This document shows positions 33,731 to 43,350 of a DNA stretch of 64,000 nt, piece after piece (positions within the stretch are counted from its first letter, which is position 1; each line of letters opens with the position of its first letter). The notes under the pieces are model-generated. The model saw only the letters and a program-made list of their open reading frames with translations, was not told the DNA's origin and did no database searches. This DNA is from Eucommia ulmoides (Eukaryota; Streptophyta; Magnoliopsida; Garryales; Eucommiaceae), in assembly GCA_016647705.1 (NCBI GenBank), contig CM028338.1, positions 34,043,176 to 34,107,175 of the forward strand. Reading direction: 5' to 3'. The translations under genes were made by a program, and so were the position numbers.

Positions 33731-34610
33731 CAGAAGATGTTACATTCAACACGTTAATAAAAGCAAATTGAATTTTGTGGATACAAGCCGTGTTACATTC
33801 AACACGTCAATGGACACAAAAAATGACGTTTTTCTGTTGAAATAAGAAGATGTTACATTCAACACGTTAATAGACAAAAAAATGGTGTTCTTCAGAAGAT
33901 GTTACATTCAACACGTTAATAAAAGCAAATTGATTCATGTGAATACAAGCCGTATTACATTCAACACGTTAATAGACAAAAAAATGGTGTTCTTCAGAAG
34001 ATGTTACATTCAATACGTTAAGAAAAACAAATTGAATTTTGTGAACACAAGCCATGTTACATTCAACACGTCAATGGACACAAAAAAAGACGTTTTTCTG
34101 TTGAAATAAGAAAATGTTACATTCAACACGTTAATAGACAAAAAATGGTGTTCTTCAGAAGATGTTACATTCAACACGTTAAGCAAAGCAAATTCAATTT
34201 GTGAACACAAGCCGTGTTACATTCAACACGTCAATGGACACAAAAAATGACGTTTTTCTGTTGAAATAAGAAGATGTTACATTCAACACGTTAATAGACA
34301 AAAAAATGGTGTTCATCAGAAGATGTTACATTCAACACGTTAAGAAAAGCAAATTCAATTTGTGAACACAAGCCGTGTTACATTCAACACATCAATGGAT
34401 ACAAAAAATGACGTTTTTCTGTTGAAATAAGAAGATGTTACATTCAACACGTTAATAGACAAAAAAATGGTGTTCTTCAGAAGATGTTACATTCAACACG
34501 TTAAGAAAAGCCAATTCAATTTGTGAACACAAGACGTGTTACATTCAACACTTTAATGGACACAAATTTACTTTGTGAACAGAAGATGTTACATTCAACA
34601 TGTAAAGAAA
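33731..34610. repeat. Right motif array, 161 bp higher-order repeat
   Basis: Six units start with CAGAAGATGTTACATTCAAC, with motif positions 33738, 33900, 34002, 34163, 34324 and 34485. Spacing is 161-162 bp except for one shortened unit (102 bp). A full unit holds three motif copies in the same orientation, separated by GTGAACACAAGCCG, AAAAATGACGTTTTTCTGTT and ATAGACAAAAAAATGGTGTT. About 17 motif copies occur in all. Units are highly similar, so expansion is recent relative to the decayed genes. Confidence 0.93.
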
Positions 34611-35096
34611 CGCAAATTTACTTTGTAGATCTTACAGGTTAGATATTATAGATCATTTTTTAGAAATCAGAATAAAGATTTTTCATTAGCGTTTGGCATG
34701 ATAGAGTTGCGCGAATTAAGTTGCATCAAAACAAAGATTTTTCATCAGCGTTTTAGCGGAAGGATGAGCGCCTAATTAATTAAGGGTAAAATCGTCCAAC
34801 GTGGACAAAAGTCCTGATCGGTGCATGAAAAAGCGGCTGGGTTTATTCGGTAATTAGCGGCGCTTTTTAGGACTAATCGGTGCGCGCCCCTAAAAAAAAT
34901 TGTAATTTTAATTATAAAGATAATTTTTTTATGTTAATAAAATATTAATTTTTTAATTAAAATATATGGAGGTAAAGTAAAGAAGAATAAAGTGATTATA
35001 ACACAAATAAAGAAGGTAATAGGCAGTTTGCCCATAATATTGCTCAAGTCTAAAGAGATGGTTGTCTTCAATACGTGTCATTTGATTGATTCTCAT

Positions 35097-35366
35097 TTGT
35101 TACCACATTGTTTTTGCCTTTCCTTTTTCTATTATTTAGGGGAATAAAATGCAATCACACTAGAATCAAATCAGGAGTAAAAAGTGTAATATAACTTGAT
35201 TCTTTGTTCTTTGATTTGCAACTCACATGGCTAATAACATTGATTCTTCGTTCCACACTGTTTTTTGCCTTTTCTTTTTCTATTATTTAGGGGAATAAAA
35301 TGCAATCACACTTAAATCAAATCTGGAGTAAAAAGTGTAATATAACTTGATTTTTTCTTTTTTGAT
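35097..35366. repeat. Tandem duplication, unit about 158 bp
   Basis: The segment CATTGTTTTTGCCTTTCCTT...ATTATTTAGGGGAATAAAAT...GAGTAAAAAGTGTAATATAA occurs at about 35107-35215 and again at about 35265-35367 with few differences. Confidence 0.85.
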
Positions 35367-35370
35367 TTGT

Positions 35371-35566
35371 AAAGAGGTGTTAGTCCGGTCGATAAGGGGA
35401 GGTGTCTCTTTTTTCGTCAAACAAAGTTCAACTATTTTAAGGAATACTCTAAGAATTTAATCCTGAATGTACCAGGCCGATGTGGAAAAATGTGCATTTA
35501 AGATCGCCTGGTAATGTAATTAATCGAGTTGCGAGTAAACTGTCCCGAACACACCTTACCGAAAAG

Positions 35567-35596
<30 letters not shown>
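35371..35596 (+). mobile_element. SINE-like element with poly(A) tail
   Basis: It starts with a segment like a pol III A box (GGTCGATAAGGGGAGG) and continues through a GTTCAACTATTTTAAGG segment in the B-box position. It ends in CCGAAAAG plus an A tract of about 30 bp. A second copy of the same family occurs at 39733-41826, interrupted. Internal polymerase III-type boxes and an A tail support a tRNA-derived SINE; the tRNA source is not assigned. Confidence 0.6.
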
Positions 35597-35597
<1 letters not shown>

Positions 35598-35983
35598 AAA
35601 AAACAAACTGTTGAAAAAATTGAAACGTCATAGGATAAAGCGTGATAACAATTAAACTTCATGGTCCAAAGTGATATTTCTCCAATAAAATAAGAATGGC
35701 TTCAATGTGAGCAGCGTCTTCAAAATGCAAACTCTACGTCCAAAGTGAGAATCATGTCAGGCAGGCAGAAGAATCCAACAATGTGGTGTCAAACGTGACC
35801 TATCAATTAAATTAGGGATCTATCTGTATGCACAAAGAATCAGAGACCTTACCTCAAAACAGAACCAAACAAAACTTCATTTATAAAACACTTCCCCTCC
35901 CATGCTGAATTTTTGTATTTCACGTGAAATTTCTAAAGTAGAAAATATATATTATTTTATTTTATTTTTTTTAAATCAAAAAT

Positions 35984-36024
<41 letters not shown>

Positions 36025-36607
36025 ATGTGATTCTGCTGTTTGATAAGATTAAAAATTTAGGTGTGAAAAAATTGTAAGTGTTGAATTCTAGTTTATAAAA
36101 ATTTAAGCGTTCAATTTGTTAAATAGTGAATTTATTAATTATTTCATATTTAACAATTTATATCTCATTCATTTTGATCCTGTACAAATTTCTATTTCTA
36201 AAAAAATCTTTCTTTACAATTTATTCTCTCCAATTTTCCATTCAATTTTTTTCTATTTTTTGACACGTACTTATATGCATAATATTAAAAAAAAAATTAT
36301 CCTATATTAAACATCTTATTACCAAAACATTGTAAGTAATTTAAATTAAACCAAAAACTCTCATTAATTAGATTATTTGCACTGTTTAATACCAGATTCG
36401 GAAATCTCTTATTTTCAGTGAACAGATTCGTCCTTCGCGAGATTATAGGGATTTGGAGTTTCCATATTCAACAAAATTATTTTTTAAAAATTAAAATAAC
36501 TATTATTTTACACATTTCTTTTCATAATCTAACTATATATTTAGATTCATCTAAGATTTACAAAATGATATCAAATTCACTATTTTTTATATTAGTTTCA
36601 ATTCACA
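35597..36607. other. AT-rich intergenic DNA
   Basis: No gene supported. It contains a T tract of more than 30 bp at about 35984-36020 and many short A/T runs. Confidence 0.6.
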
Positions 36608-36985
36608 CATTCATGTTACATTCAATATAGTACTTCTAGAATTTTTAATTTTCACGTTTCATATTACATTCAACATGATATTTTCAGAATTTTCAGTTTT
36701 CACGTGTTACATTTAACGTCAAAATCACATTTATCAGTAAGTTATGTTATATTCAACGCATATAAGTTGTTCCATTATCAACATTATTTAATGTCATTTT
36801 CTATTATATTGGATGTTATATTCAACATTTACAGGAAACACATAATATAGTGATGTTAATGTTATATATAACGTCCACATGTATCCCAATTTAGAACTCC
36901 AAAAAAAAATATTAATATCAATGACCGAATGTTAAATTCAACATTGGTGCCATACGAACTATATGATGTTACATGTAACATTTAT
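36608..36985. repeat. Diverged TGTTACATTCAACA copies outside the MULE
   Basis: Around eight degenerate forms occur, for example ATGTTACATTCAATA, ATATTACATTCAACA, GTGTTACATTTAACG, ATGTTATATTCAACA and ATGTTAAATTCAACA, spaced 40-70 bp. They lie more than 1.7 kb beyond the MULE's apparent right end. Confidence 0.75.
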
Positions 36986-38365
36986 ATGAAATACAATTTA
37001 CATCTCCAAAAAAAGTGATTAATTTAAAGAGAATGATCCCCTTATGATTATTGCATAAAAAAAATTTCAACAATAGGTTCATGATAAAATTGCATGTTTC
37101 ATGTTCAACTTTTTCAATTGGAAGTTACTAGATTTGTTTTCACGTTTTTAAGAATAATAAAAACTGAATTATAGTGCTGCATATATTTAGGAAGTTACCA
37201 AATCTAATTTGCACATATTAGGAAATTAAAATCTCATTAAATAAGGATATATTTGTCCCCAAAATGAAAAAATGAGTCATTGGTACAAATAAAACCTAGT
37301 AGATTGAATTGGTCGTTTTCATACTAAAAAGGGACCCCTCGGTCAGTGCCCATAACTTAAAATTTTAATCTTTAAGTGATTTTTAATAAGTTTAAATGAC
37401 CATTTTATTTTTTTATGAAACATACTTAGTTAAATTATAAGAAATTGAATAGATTAAGTATTTTTTATAATAAATTTATGGGATAGTTGGCGATTAGTCT
37501 CAAATATCGAGTGTAATCTGTTATTAGTTCTCTTTAAAAGATAAGTTTTCATTTATTCTCTTAAACTGGTTTTTTGTTCCGTATTAATTCCACATGTTCT
37601 CATGCATTACATGTGGAGGGTAGAGAGAGCTTGGTGAGTAACTTTGTATTATAGCGAATATTAGTTACACATAACTTAAATTAGTTACAAGTTAATAATT
37701 ATAAGTTAATAAATCAGTTATATTGCATATATTTGTATAATATTAGTTACATGTACTTGTATAATGTTAGTTATACGTACTTGTATAATGTTAGTTATAC
37801 GTAATTACAGATACATATAACTTATAAATTATATATAATTATATTACATGTACTTGTATAATATTTATTACATCTAATAAATATTTTACACACAAATTAG
37901 ATACATGTAACTGCAAGAGTGCAGACGCTTGTATTAAATTTTTCGTCGTTTTTTAATGCGCTGGACTAAAATATAAGTTACAATTGCATATGATTTTTTT
38001 TTTTTTTTAAATTAAGGGTAAAATAAGGGACATGCCACTGAAACACCCTAAATTTATTTGACAACTACAATTAACACCACTTAATCAATTAATTTTTTTC
38101 TTAAAATTTATTTAAAATTTTGAAGAAAATATGAGTTATTTAATTGTTATGCTGTTGAATGTTATCATCCAAAAATTCAGTACTTAAAATTTTAATTTTA
38201 TCAAACAAATTTCAAATATTTTCAACAGTTAAAATTTGTGCATTCAACACCTTTTTCTTAACTTTTTTCTTTTTAATATTCAAATTCTTTTTTCAAAATT
38301 AAATCATGTGATGGAATATTAGCCATCAAATAACTGGAAATGAATGAAGAATCATCCCATTTCTG
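36986..38365. other. AT-rich intergenic DNA upstream of the small-protein gene
   Basis: No gene seen. Segments near 37240-37350 (TTGGTACAAATAAAACC and GGGACCCCTCGGTCAGTGCC) faintly resemble a TIR end. A short tandem repeat is listed separately. Confidence 0.5.
37735..37805. repeat. 24 bp tandem repeat, about three copies
   Basis: The unit ACTTGTATAATGTTAGTTATACGT repeats from about 37750, with a weaker first copy just before it. Confidence 0.8.
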
Positions 38366-38374
38366 ATATAAAAT
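38366..38374 (+). promoter_or_regulatory. Candidate TATA box of the small-protein gene
   Basis: GATATAAAATACC lies about 130 bp upstream of the ATG at 38495, leaving a leader that includes the CT repeat. Confidence 0.4.
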
Positions 38375-38424
38375 ACCCCTCCGGAGGCATCAAAACATAG
38401 AAATCCTACCCTATATCCTTCAAG

Positions 38425-38427
<3 letters not shown>

Positions 38428-38469
<42 letters not shown>
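38428..38469. repeat. (TC)n microsatellite in the 5' leader
   Basis: An uninterrupted CT run of about 40 bp lies 26 bp upstream of the start codon; CT-rich leaders are common in plant genes. Confidence 0.9.
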
Positions 38470-38471
<2 letters not shown>

Positions 38472-38494
38472 GGCAGCATATTTCAAGAAACAAA

Positions 38495-39434
38495 ATGAGA
38501 AAAAACTTTTTCTTGCCTTCATGTTTATTAATCATCCTATGTGCTCAAATCCTTTCAATTTTGGCTTCAGAAACTCCATTGGAATCAAGAAACAAAGTTC
38601 TTGAGTCTCTTGACACCCGAAAATTCCCATTTTCACATGAAAAATCTCCAGGTAAGCCTAATTCCTTCACAACAATCAAGAAGTTGCTCACATTGATTTG
38701 GATTAAATTACACTCTGTTCCTTCATGTTTGCGTGCACTCTCACTTTACCCCTTCAAATTTTAGTTTTCAAAATTTTGCCCCTTGCAATTTACTTTTCGT
38801 TAGTCCAATTAACTGTCTAACAAATTTCATCATTGTTTGAGTTTTGCTACACTTTGCCCACTACTCCGATAGTCCGATGGCAAATTGATCTTGTTGAATC
38901 CCACATCGATGTTAGGCTCTTCCCCCGATATCTTTCACAGTGGTTTTTAAAGTCCACTCTGCACGTGGGGGACTTGTTTAATCTCATATCGCTTGTGTTA
39001 CTTGATGCTGAGCTATATATAAAGTCTAGGGCAATTCTTATCTTACAAGACGTCATTTGAGAGTGAGTTATGCCCATTGGATTCCTACATATCTAAATCA
39101 GTATTTGACCGAGTTGATTCGAAAGTAAATGCAGGGTTTTTTAAAAATGAGACTGTATCAAAACTTGGAGGGTGCAAAGTGACATTTTGCCTGTTGATTA
39201 TGTGGGTTATGAATTTGTTGTGTTAATTTTGAGAGGGATGCAGTAATTCGGTCAAAAAAAGAGCACCTAGTTGATGGAGAGAAGAAGGCACAGAGAGGAA
39301 AGACGGGGGCTTTTGGTGGAAACAATAATCATCATCCAAGGCCTGCTGAGAAAAGTGAAGCATCACAGGAAAAGAGAGTGCTCTCTTTCGTCATCTCGGC
39401 CACCTTTTGTGTTGTATTGGTTTTCTTTGCTTAA
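38495..39434 (+). CDS. Small secreted or membrane protein, two exons (38495-38651, 39244-39434)
   Basis: Exon 1 ends CCAG|GTAAGC and exon 2 begins ATGCAG|TAATTC. Joining them gives a clean frame of 115 residues ending at TAA 39432-39434. The first 25 residues (MRKNFFLPSCLLIILCAQIL...) form a signal peptide ending near ALAS-like LASE. The middle is charged, with Lys/Glu and a Gly-Asn-His stretch (GAFGGNNNHHPRP, about residues 75-87). The last about 18 residues are hydrophobic (LSFVISATFCVVLVFFA) and reach the stop codon, as in GPI-anchored precursors or single-pass membrane proteins. I do not recognise the family. Intact splicing, signal, tail, TATA and leader make it a believable host gene. 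The intron carries inserted repeat sequence. Confidence 0.72.
38690..39195. mobile_element. TIR element inside the small-protein intron
   Basis: The left arm (CTCACTTTACCCCTTCAAAT, then GCAATTTACTTTTCG) and right arm (CGAAAGTAAATGCAGGG, ACTTGGAGGGTGCAAAGTGA) are imperfect inverse copies. The central part contains GAATCCCACATCGATGTTAG and CTATATATAAAGTCTAGGG, a pattern frequent in short plant LTR/TRIM-like repeats, so a second insertion may lie inside. Confidence 0.5.
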
Positions 39435-39732
39435 TTACTGCTGACCTCTCTCTCTCTCTCTCTCTCATTGTTTGTAAGGGCGGATGAAGTTGCTTCTCGT
39501 ATTTCTTTTTTCTTTTTTTTTTAAGCTTAGCAAGTGTTTGGATGAAGAATTTTGGAAGAGGATTTGATTTGGGTAAAAATTTCACAAATTCACATGTAAC
39601 TTAGAATTTATTGTTTGGTACTTCTAAATTTTGTGATTTTTTTTTTTTTTTAATTTTAAAAATGAGATTTAAGAGGGAAATGGTTTATTCAAATACTTCT
39701 TAAAAAGATGTTTTTAGTAAATCTTTTTGATC
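39435..39732. other. 3' flank of the small-protein gene
   Basis: It contains a CT repeat at 39446-39466 just after the stop codon and T-rich runs. No second gene is seen. Confidence 0.5.
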
Positions 39733-40189
39733 TAAGAGGTGTCAATTTGATTGACAAGGGGAGGTGTACCTTAACTTATTAACTAGGGTTTGACTCTCTT
39801 TAGGAGTACTTTAGGAATTAATGCTACGTTTGGTACGCTGGAATGGAATGGAATAAAATGAGTATGGTATTGGAATGGAATGACCATTACCATTCCTATG
39901 TTTGGTGACAAACAAGATTAGACATGTTATTGGAATGACCATTACTATTCCTACGTTTGGTTACAAAATACATTAAATATTGTATTAGAAGACCGATAAA
40001 TAAAAATGAAATAATATTTTTAAATATTCAAAAATTTTAGAACAAAATTTTGGGAAGATAACAAAATTATTCAGGGACACTAAATAAATGTCACCTAGGT
40101 TATCCTTTAACCCGACAAACTAAAGAGTTTGGAAGGACTTTCGTATTTATGTTTCCCTTTTTTTTGTTCCCACAAAAACTTATAACTGG

Positions 40190-40221
<32 letters not shown>

Positions 40222-40444
40222 ATTTATGTTCTGATCCAGGATTTTGTTATAAAAATCTGAGAACAGAATAGAATATTTTTTTTCCTATTTTATTGATTAT
40301 GTTCCAATCATTTTGTTAACAGACATAAGATAAAAATACCAAACTCCACTTATGTCTCACTTGTTTAGCGTTTATGTTCTCATAAAATTGGGAATACAAA
40401 TAAACATATGAGAGGAAAGTTGTTTATTCTGAGTTTTATATCTA

Positions 40445-40770
40445 TATTTCAGGTTTTCTTAGAACAAAAACAGAAATCTGGGAACAAAAATAAAAATAGA
40501 AATATGGGAACAAAAACAGAAATGTGGGAACAAATTTCTGTTTTTGTTCCCATATTTCTGTTTTTGTTTTGTTCTCAAATTTTTATTTTTGTTCATAGAT
40601 TTCTGTTTTTGTTTTTGTTCCCATATTTCTGTTTTTGTTTTGTTCCCAGATTTCTGTTTTTGTTCCTAGATTTTATTCCCATATTTTTGTTTCTGTTCTA
40701 TGTTTTCTGGGAACAGAAATATGAAAGCAATACCACCATATTTTTGTTCATGTTCCTAGAATTTTATTTT
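40445..40770. repeat. Minisatellite of TTTCTGTTTTTGTTCCCATA-like units
   Basis: About ten short units occur. The first few are in the opposite orientation, creating a palindrome centred near 40533. A 30 bp A tract lies upstream at 40190-40219. The open frame across it is repeat-derived. Confidence 0.85.
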
Positions 40771-40819
40771 TTGTTGTGAAAAATACGAAAATAGAAGTAT
40801 AGGTCCTTCTTTTTACTTA

Positions 40820-41480
40820 GGAAAAAGTACAATTTAGACCCTCTAACTATTGACACATTTCTAAGTGGTCCCTCTAAGTTTAAATATTTCATTTCAAACC
40901 CTCTACGTATCATAACGTTTCAAATTCGTCCATTCGTTAGAGATTCCGTTAAAACTAACAGAATCTCAGGGGCAAAATGGTCTTTTCACGTTTTATTAAT
41001 TTTTTAATCATTTTTAATTATTATTTTTTAAATTTTTTTTTATCTCTCTCTCTCTCTCTCTCTCTCCCTCCTTCTCTCTCCCCGCCACCTCCCACCCCAC
41101 CCCCTGCAACAGGGGGTGAAAAATCACCCCTTGTTGCAGGGGGTGGGGTGGGAGGGAGAGAGGGGAAGGGGAAGAAGAGGGAGAGGAAGGTGGCGGGGAG
41201 AGGGAAGGAGAGAGAGAGAGAGGTGACGGGAGAGAGAGAGAGAGGAAGGGGAGGAAGAGAGAGAGAGATAAAAAAGAAATTAATTAAAAATGATTAAAAA
41301 ATTTAAAAAACGTGAAAAGACCATTTTGCCCCTAAATTCTGTCAGTTTTAACTGATTTTCTAACGGAAGGACGAATTTGAAATGTTATGATACGTAGAGA
41401 GTTTGAAATGAAACGTTTAAACTTAGAAGGACCACTTAGAAATGTGTCAATAGTTAGAGGGTCTAAATTGTACTTTTCCC
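40820..41480. mobile_element. MULE-type MITE with TIRs of about 200 bp
   Basis: The left end GGAAAAAGTACAATTTAGAC and right end GTCTAAATTGTACTTTTCCC are inverse. The arms stay matched for about 200 bp, through AAGTGGTCC, CATTTCAAACCCTCTACGTA and GGGGCAAAATGGTCTTTTCA. Flanks TTTTACTTA (40811-40819) and TTTTACCTA (41481-41489) form a 9 bp duplication with one mismatch, the MULE hallmark. The core holds (TC)n and (GA)n arms around CCCCTGCAACAGGGGG palindromes. Confidence 0.82.
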
Positions 41481-41826
41481 TTTTACCTAAGACCTCATTT
41501 CATTTAGGATTAGATAATCTCAGAATTACCTAATACCTTATTTCATTTGGGATTGACTAATCCCATGAGTTGTAAGATTAGTCATTACTTGAGAATAGAA
41601 ATGAAAATCAATCCCACCAACCAAACGTAGGAATAGAATGGTCATTCCCAATTTCATTTCAATCCCAAGATGAATCTCATGTACCAAACGTGAACTAAAT
41701 CTTGAATTTAATCCTGAATGCACTATACCGATGTAGGGAGTATACCCTTAAGATAGTCTGGAGAGGTGATTAGTCGAGGTGCACGAAACTTGACTTAGAT
41801 ACACTTTACTGTATAATAGAAAAAAG

Positions 41827-42106
41827 TAAATCTCTCCGAATGAGATACTTCATCTCAAGATGAAATTAATACCATTTTAATTTTAAAACATATATCAAAA
41901 CAATAATATTATAAATTATGAGATTTGATTTGGGAAAACTCTCACTCATAACTATCAAAGGCTTGAGAGCCTTAGTGGGTTGGATTAGGTCAATTATCCT
42001 ACCCGAAAGATATAACTCGACATATGGTTTGGGCTGGGCGTATCAAGCCCATCAGGAAAAAGACCGTAGTGGTCCAGTACACATGTAAAACAGGTCTCGC
42101 AAGTAG
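41827..42106 (+). other. Possible LTR sequence flanking the viral insertion
   Basis: TTGGATTAGGTCAATTATCC followed by GTTTGGGCTGGGCG and CAAGCCCATCAGG looks like the beginning of a plant gypsy LTR. Its continuation may be the sequence right of the viral insertion (59151 onward). Confidence 0.35.
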
Positions 42107-42188
42107 GCCTATGAAGATAAAAGATGACGTGATATGAGAAAGTTTGATCTATTATATGTTATTCGACACTATTTAAGAAGCTTAATTA
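42107..42188 (+). repeat. 82 bp direct repeat, left copy
   Basis: It matches 59069-59150 over 82 bp with about seven substitutions and no gaps. The two copies bracket the endogenous virus. They are either terminal redundancy of the integrated viral DNA or a duplication of host target sequence. Confidence 0.9.
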
Positions 42189-42287
42189 CTATGCTAGAAA
42201 TGACCTAAATGGTCCAAATAGTCATGCTAAAAGAAGACTGTTTGTCGAATTCTCCGTTGTTGGCTACTCTGACCCCTTGGGCTCTTC

Positions 42288-42300
42288 TGTTATCAGAGCC
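42288..42300 (+). promoter_or_regulatory. Viral primer-binding site (tRNA-Met type)
   Basis: TGTTATCAGAGCC matches the caulimovirid consensus TGGTATCAGAGCC at 12 of 13 positions and lies about 120 bp before the first viral coding block. Confidence 0.6.
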
Positions 42301-42404
42301 CAGAGAGACTGATGTCATATAACATATTCGCTAAAATGGAAGACTAAGAAATACACGAAGAAAATGTTTGCAAAACAAATGATAAAAAACCAAATAGTAT
42401 TGGA

Positions 42405-43344
42405 TTGCCCAAAATTCGTGATATTTACTGGCCTAATACCTCTAGTGTTAGATATTATTCTGTCAATTGGTTAAGAGAAAACCCTAAAAGGGTATTTAAT
42501 ACAATTCGCTTTATAGATTATGCTTTAAGTGAATCTAATTTGTTGCCAAAAATTAAACAAAAAATAAAAGGGCTAGTATTAACAGACTTAAATAATTTCT
42601 TTGCTATTGAAGTTCGTTGTCATAATGAAAGAACTATTTATACTTTTGACGATGGCTCTGTGTATATATTTGATGATTATGACTACGTTTATTATTACTC
42701 TGATTAAACAATAAAAGCTTGCTAAAAATATAAAACATGACAATTGAAAAAATTGATGAAAATACAGAATTGCCAAAAGGCCTTGCTATAATTGCTGCTA
42801 ATCAGGAAAAAATCATTCAAACTACTAAAAATAGTGAAAATAATAATATACCAAAAATAGATAATAATCAACCTGTTATCCAAGAATTTAGGGAAATGGT
42901 ACCTTATGGTCGAAGTTTGAGAATGTTAAATATTGATGATAATGATACAATTTCTATAGATCCTAATGATTCTATTGAAATACTTGAACAACTCAATGTG
43001 CTTATGAATACTGATGCTAGTGGTGTAAGACGGCCTATTGATGCCCAAGGACCACAGAACAAAGTAGTAATACAAATACACAGACTGATCAGCCGTCTAC
43101 TAGTGCTAATACACCTCCTCCTCAAAGACCCTCAAGAGCCAATCAAAGTAGATTCTTAGCAAGTCCTGTTTATTTTACTAATCCACTTATTAATGATACT
43201 TTTTCTAATAATAGAAACGAAGAAACTACTTTTAGAGACTCAAGAAGAGGAATAAATGATGCCAAAAGAAATCTAAATAAATAGCATTTTAATGAACCAA
43301 AAAGTGATAATATGTCTGAAAGTGGTATTTATTTAAACATAGAT
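42405..43344 (+). pseudogene. Viral coat-protein polyprotein, N-terminal part
   Basis: Acidic, Asn/Ile/Asp-rich frames at 42405-42707 and 42737-43159, then a third phase up to about 43344. They are separated by frameshifts and stops. Sequence conservation in this part of caulimovirid coat proteins is low. The assignment rests on its position directly before the coat core and on an acidic composition typical of coat N-termini. Confidence 0.55.
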
Positions 43345-43350
43345 AGTTAA

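Larger units (their letters stand above)
25085..34890 (+). mobile_element. Large MULE carrying transposase and ULP1-like protease genes
   Basis: Both ends carry two copies of a GCACCGAT(C/T)A-type motif in inverted orientation: 25104-25117 (GCACCGATCAATCC) and 25136 onward (GCACCAGTTAATCC) on the left; 34870-34883 (GGACTAATCGGTGC) and 34811-34825 on the right. Inside are a MuDR-type transposase and a C48-type cysteine protease gene, both on the plus strand. MULEs carrying ULP1-like genes are known in plants (Kaonashi-type elements). TIRs are weak and no 9 bp duplication was identified, so ends are within tens of bases. Confidence 0.75.
39821..41702. mobile_element. TIR element inserted in the SINE (nested host of 40820-41480)
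   Basis: The left end has TACGTTTGGTACGCTGGAAT and the right end ATGTACCAAACGT. Arms also share GGAATGACCATTACCATTCC and GGAATAGAATGGTCATTCCC-type blocks. Flanking AGGAATTA and TGAATTTA look like a diverged target duplication. No transposase is visible. Confidence 0.55.
39733..41826 (+). mobile_element. SINE copy interrupted by a TIR element
   Basis: 39733-39820 matches the 5' part of the SINE at 35371 (AAGAGGTGT, GACAAGGGGAGGTGT, TTTGACTCTCTTTAGGAGTA). 41703-41826 matches its 3' part (GAATTTAATCCTGAATG, CCGATGT, CCTTAAGATAGTCTGG, ACACTTTACTGTATAATAG, A-rich end). The interruption falls exactly at GAATT(T)AA of the other copy. Confidence 0.65.

Noticed and set aside
33731-34610. Regular direct repeats resembling a CRISPR array
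   Set aside because: The 'spacers' are themselves repeated nearly identically, the unit is 161 bp, and the setting is a plant transposon. It is a satellite-like array.
38830-39060. Cassandra-type TRIM (5S rRNA-bearing LTR) in the small-protein intron
   Set aside because: The TCCCACATCGATG start fits loosely, but no 5S rRNA-derived segment or second LTR was found, so it was left as part of an unassigned repeat.
40408-40779. 123-codon ORF rich in Phe, Leu and Ile
   Set aside because: It is translated from TTTCTGTTTTTGTTCCCATA minisatellite units, with no conserved domain.
42107-42330. Coding reading of the 82 bp repeat as viral protein
   Set aside because: A short frame can be read in each copy, but the segment lies between the poly(A) signal and the primer site, where caulimovirids have an untranslated leader with small frames.
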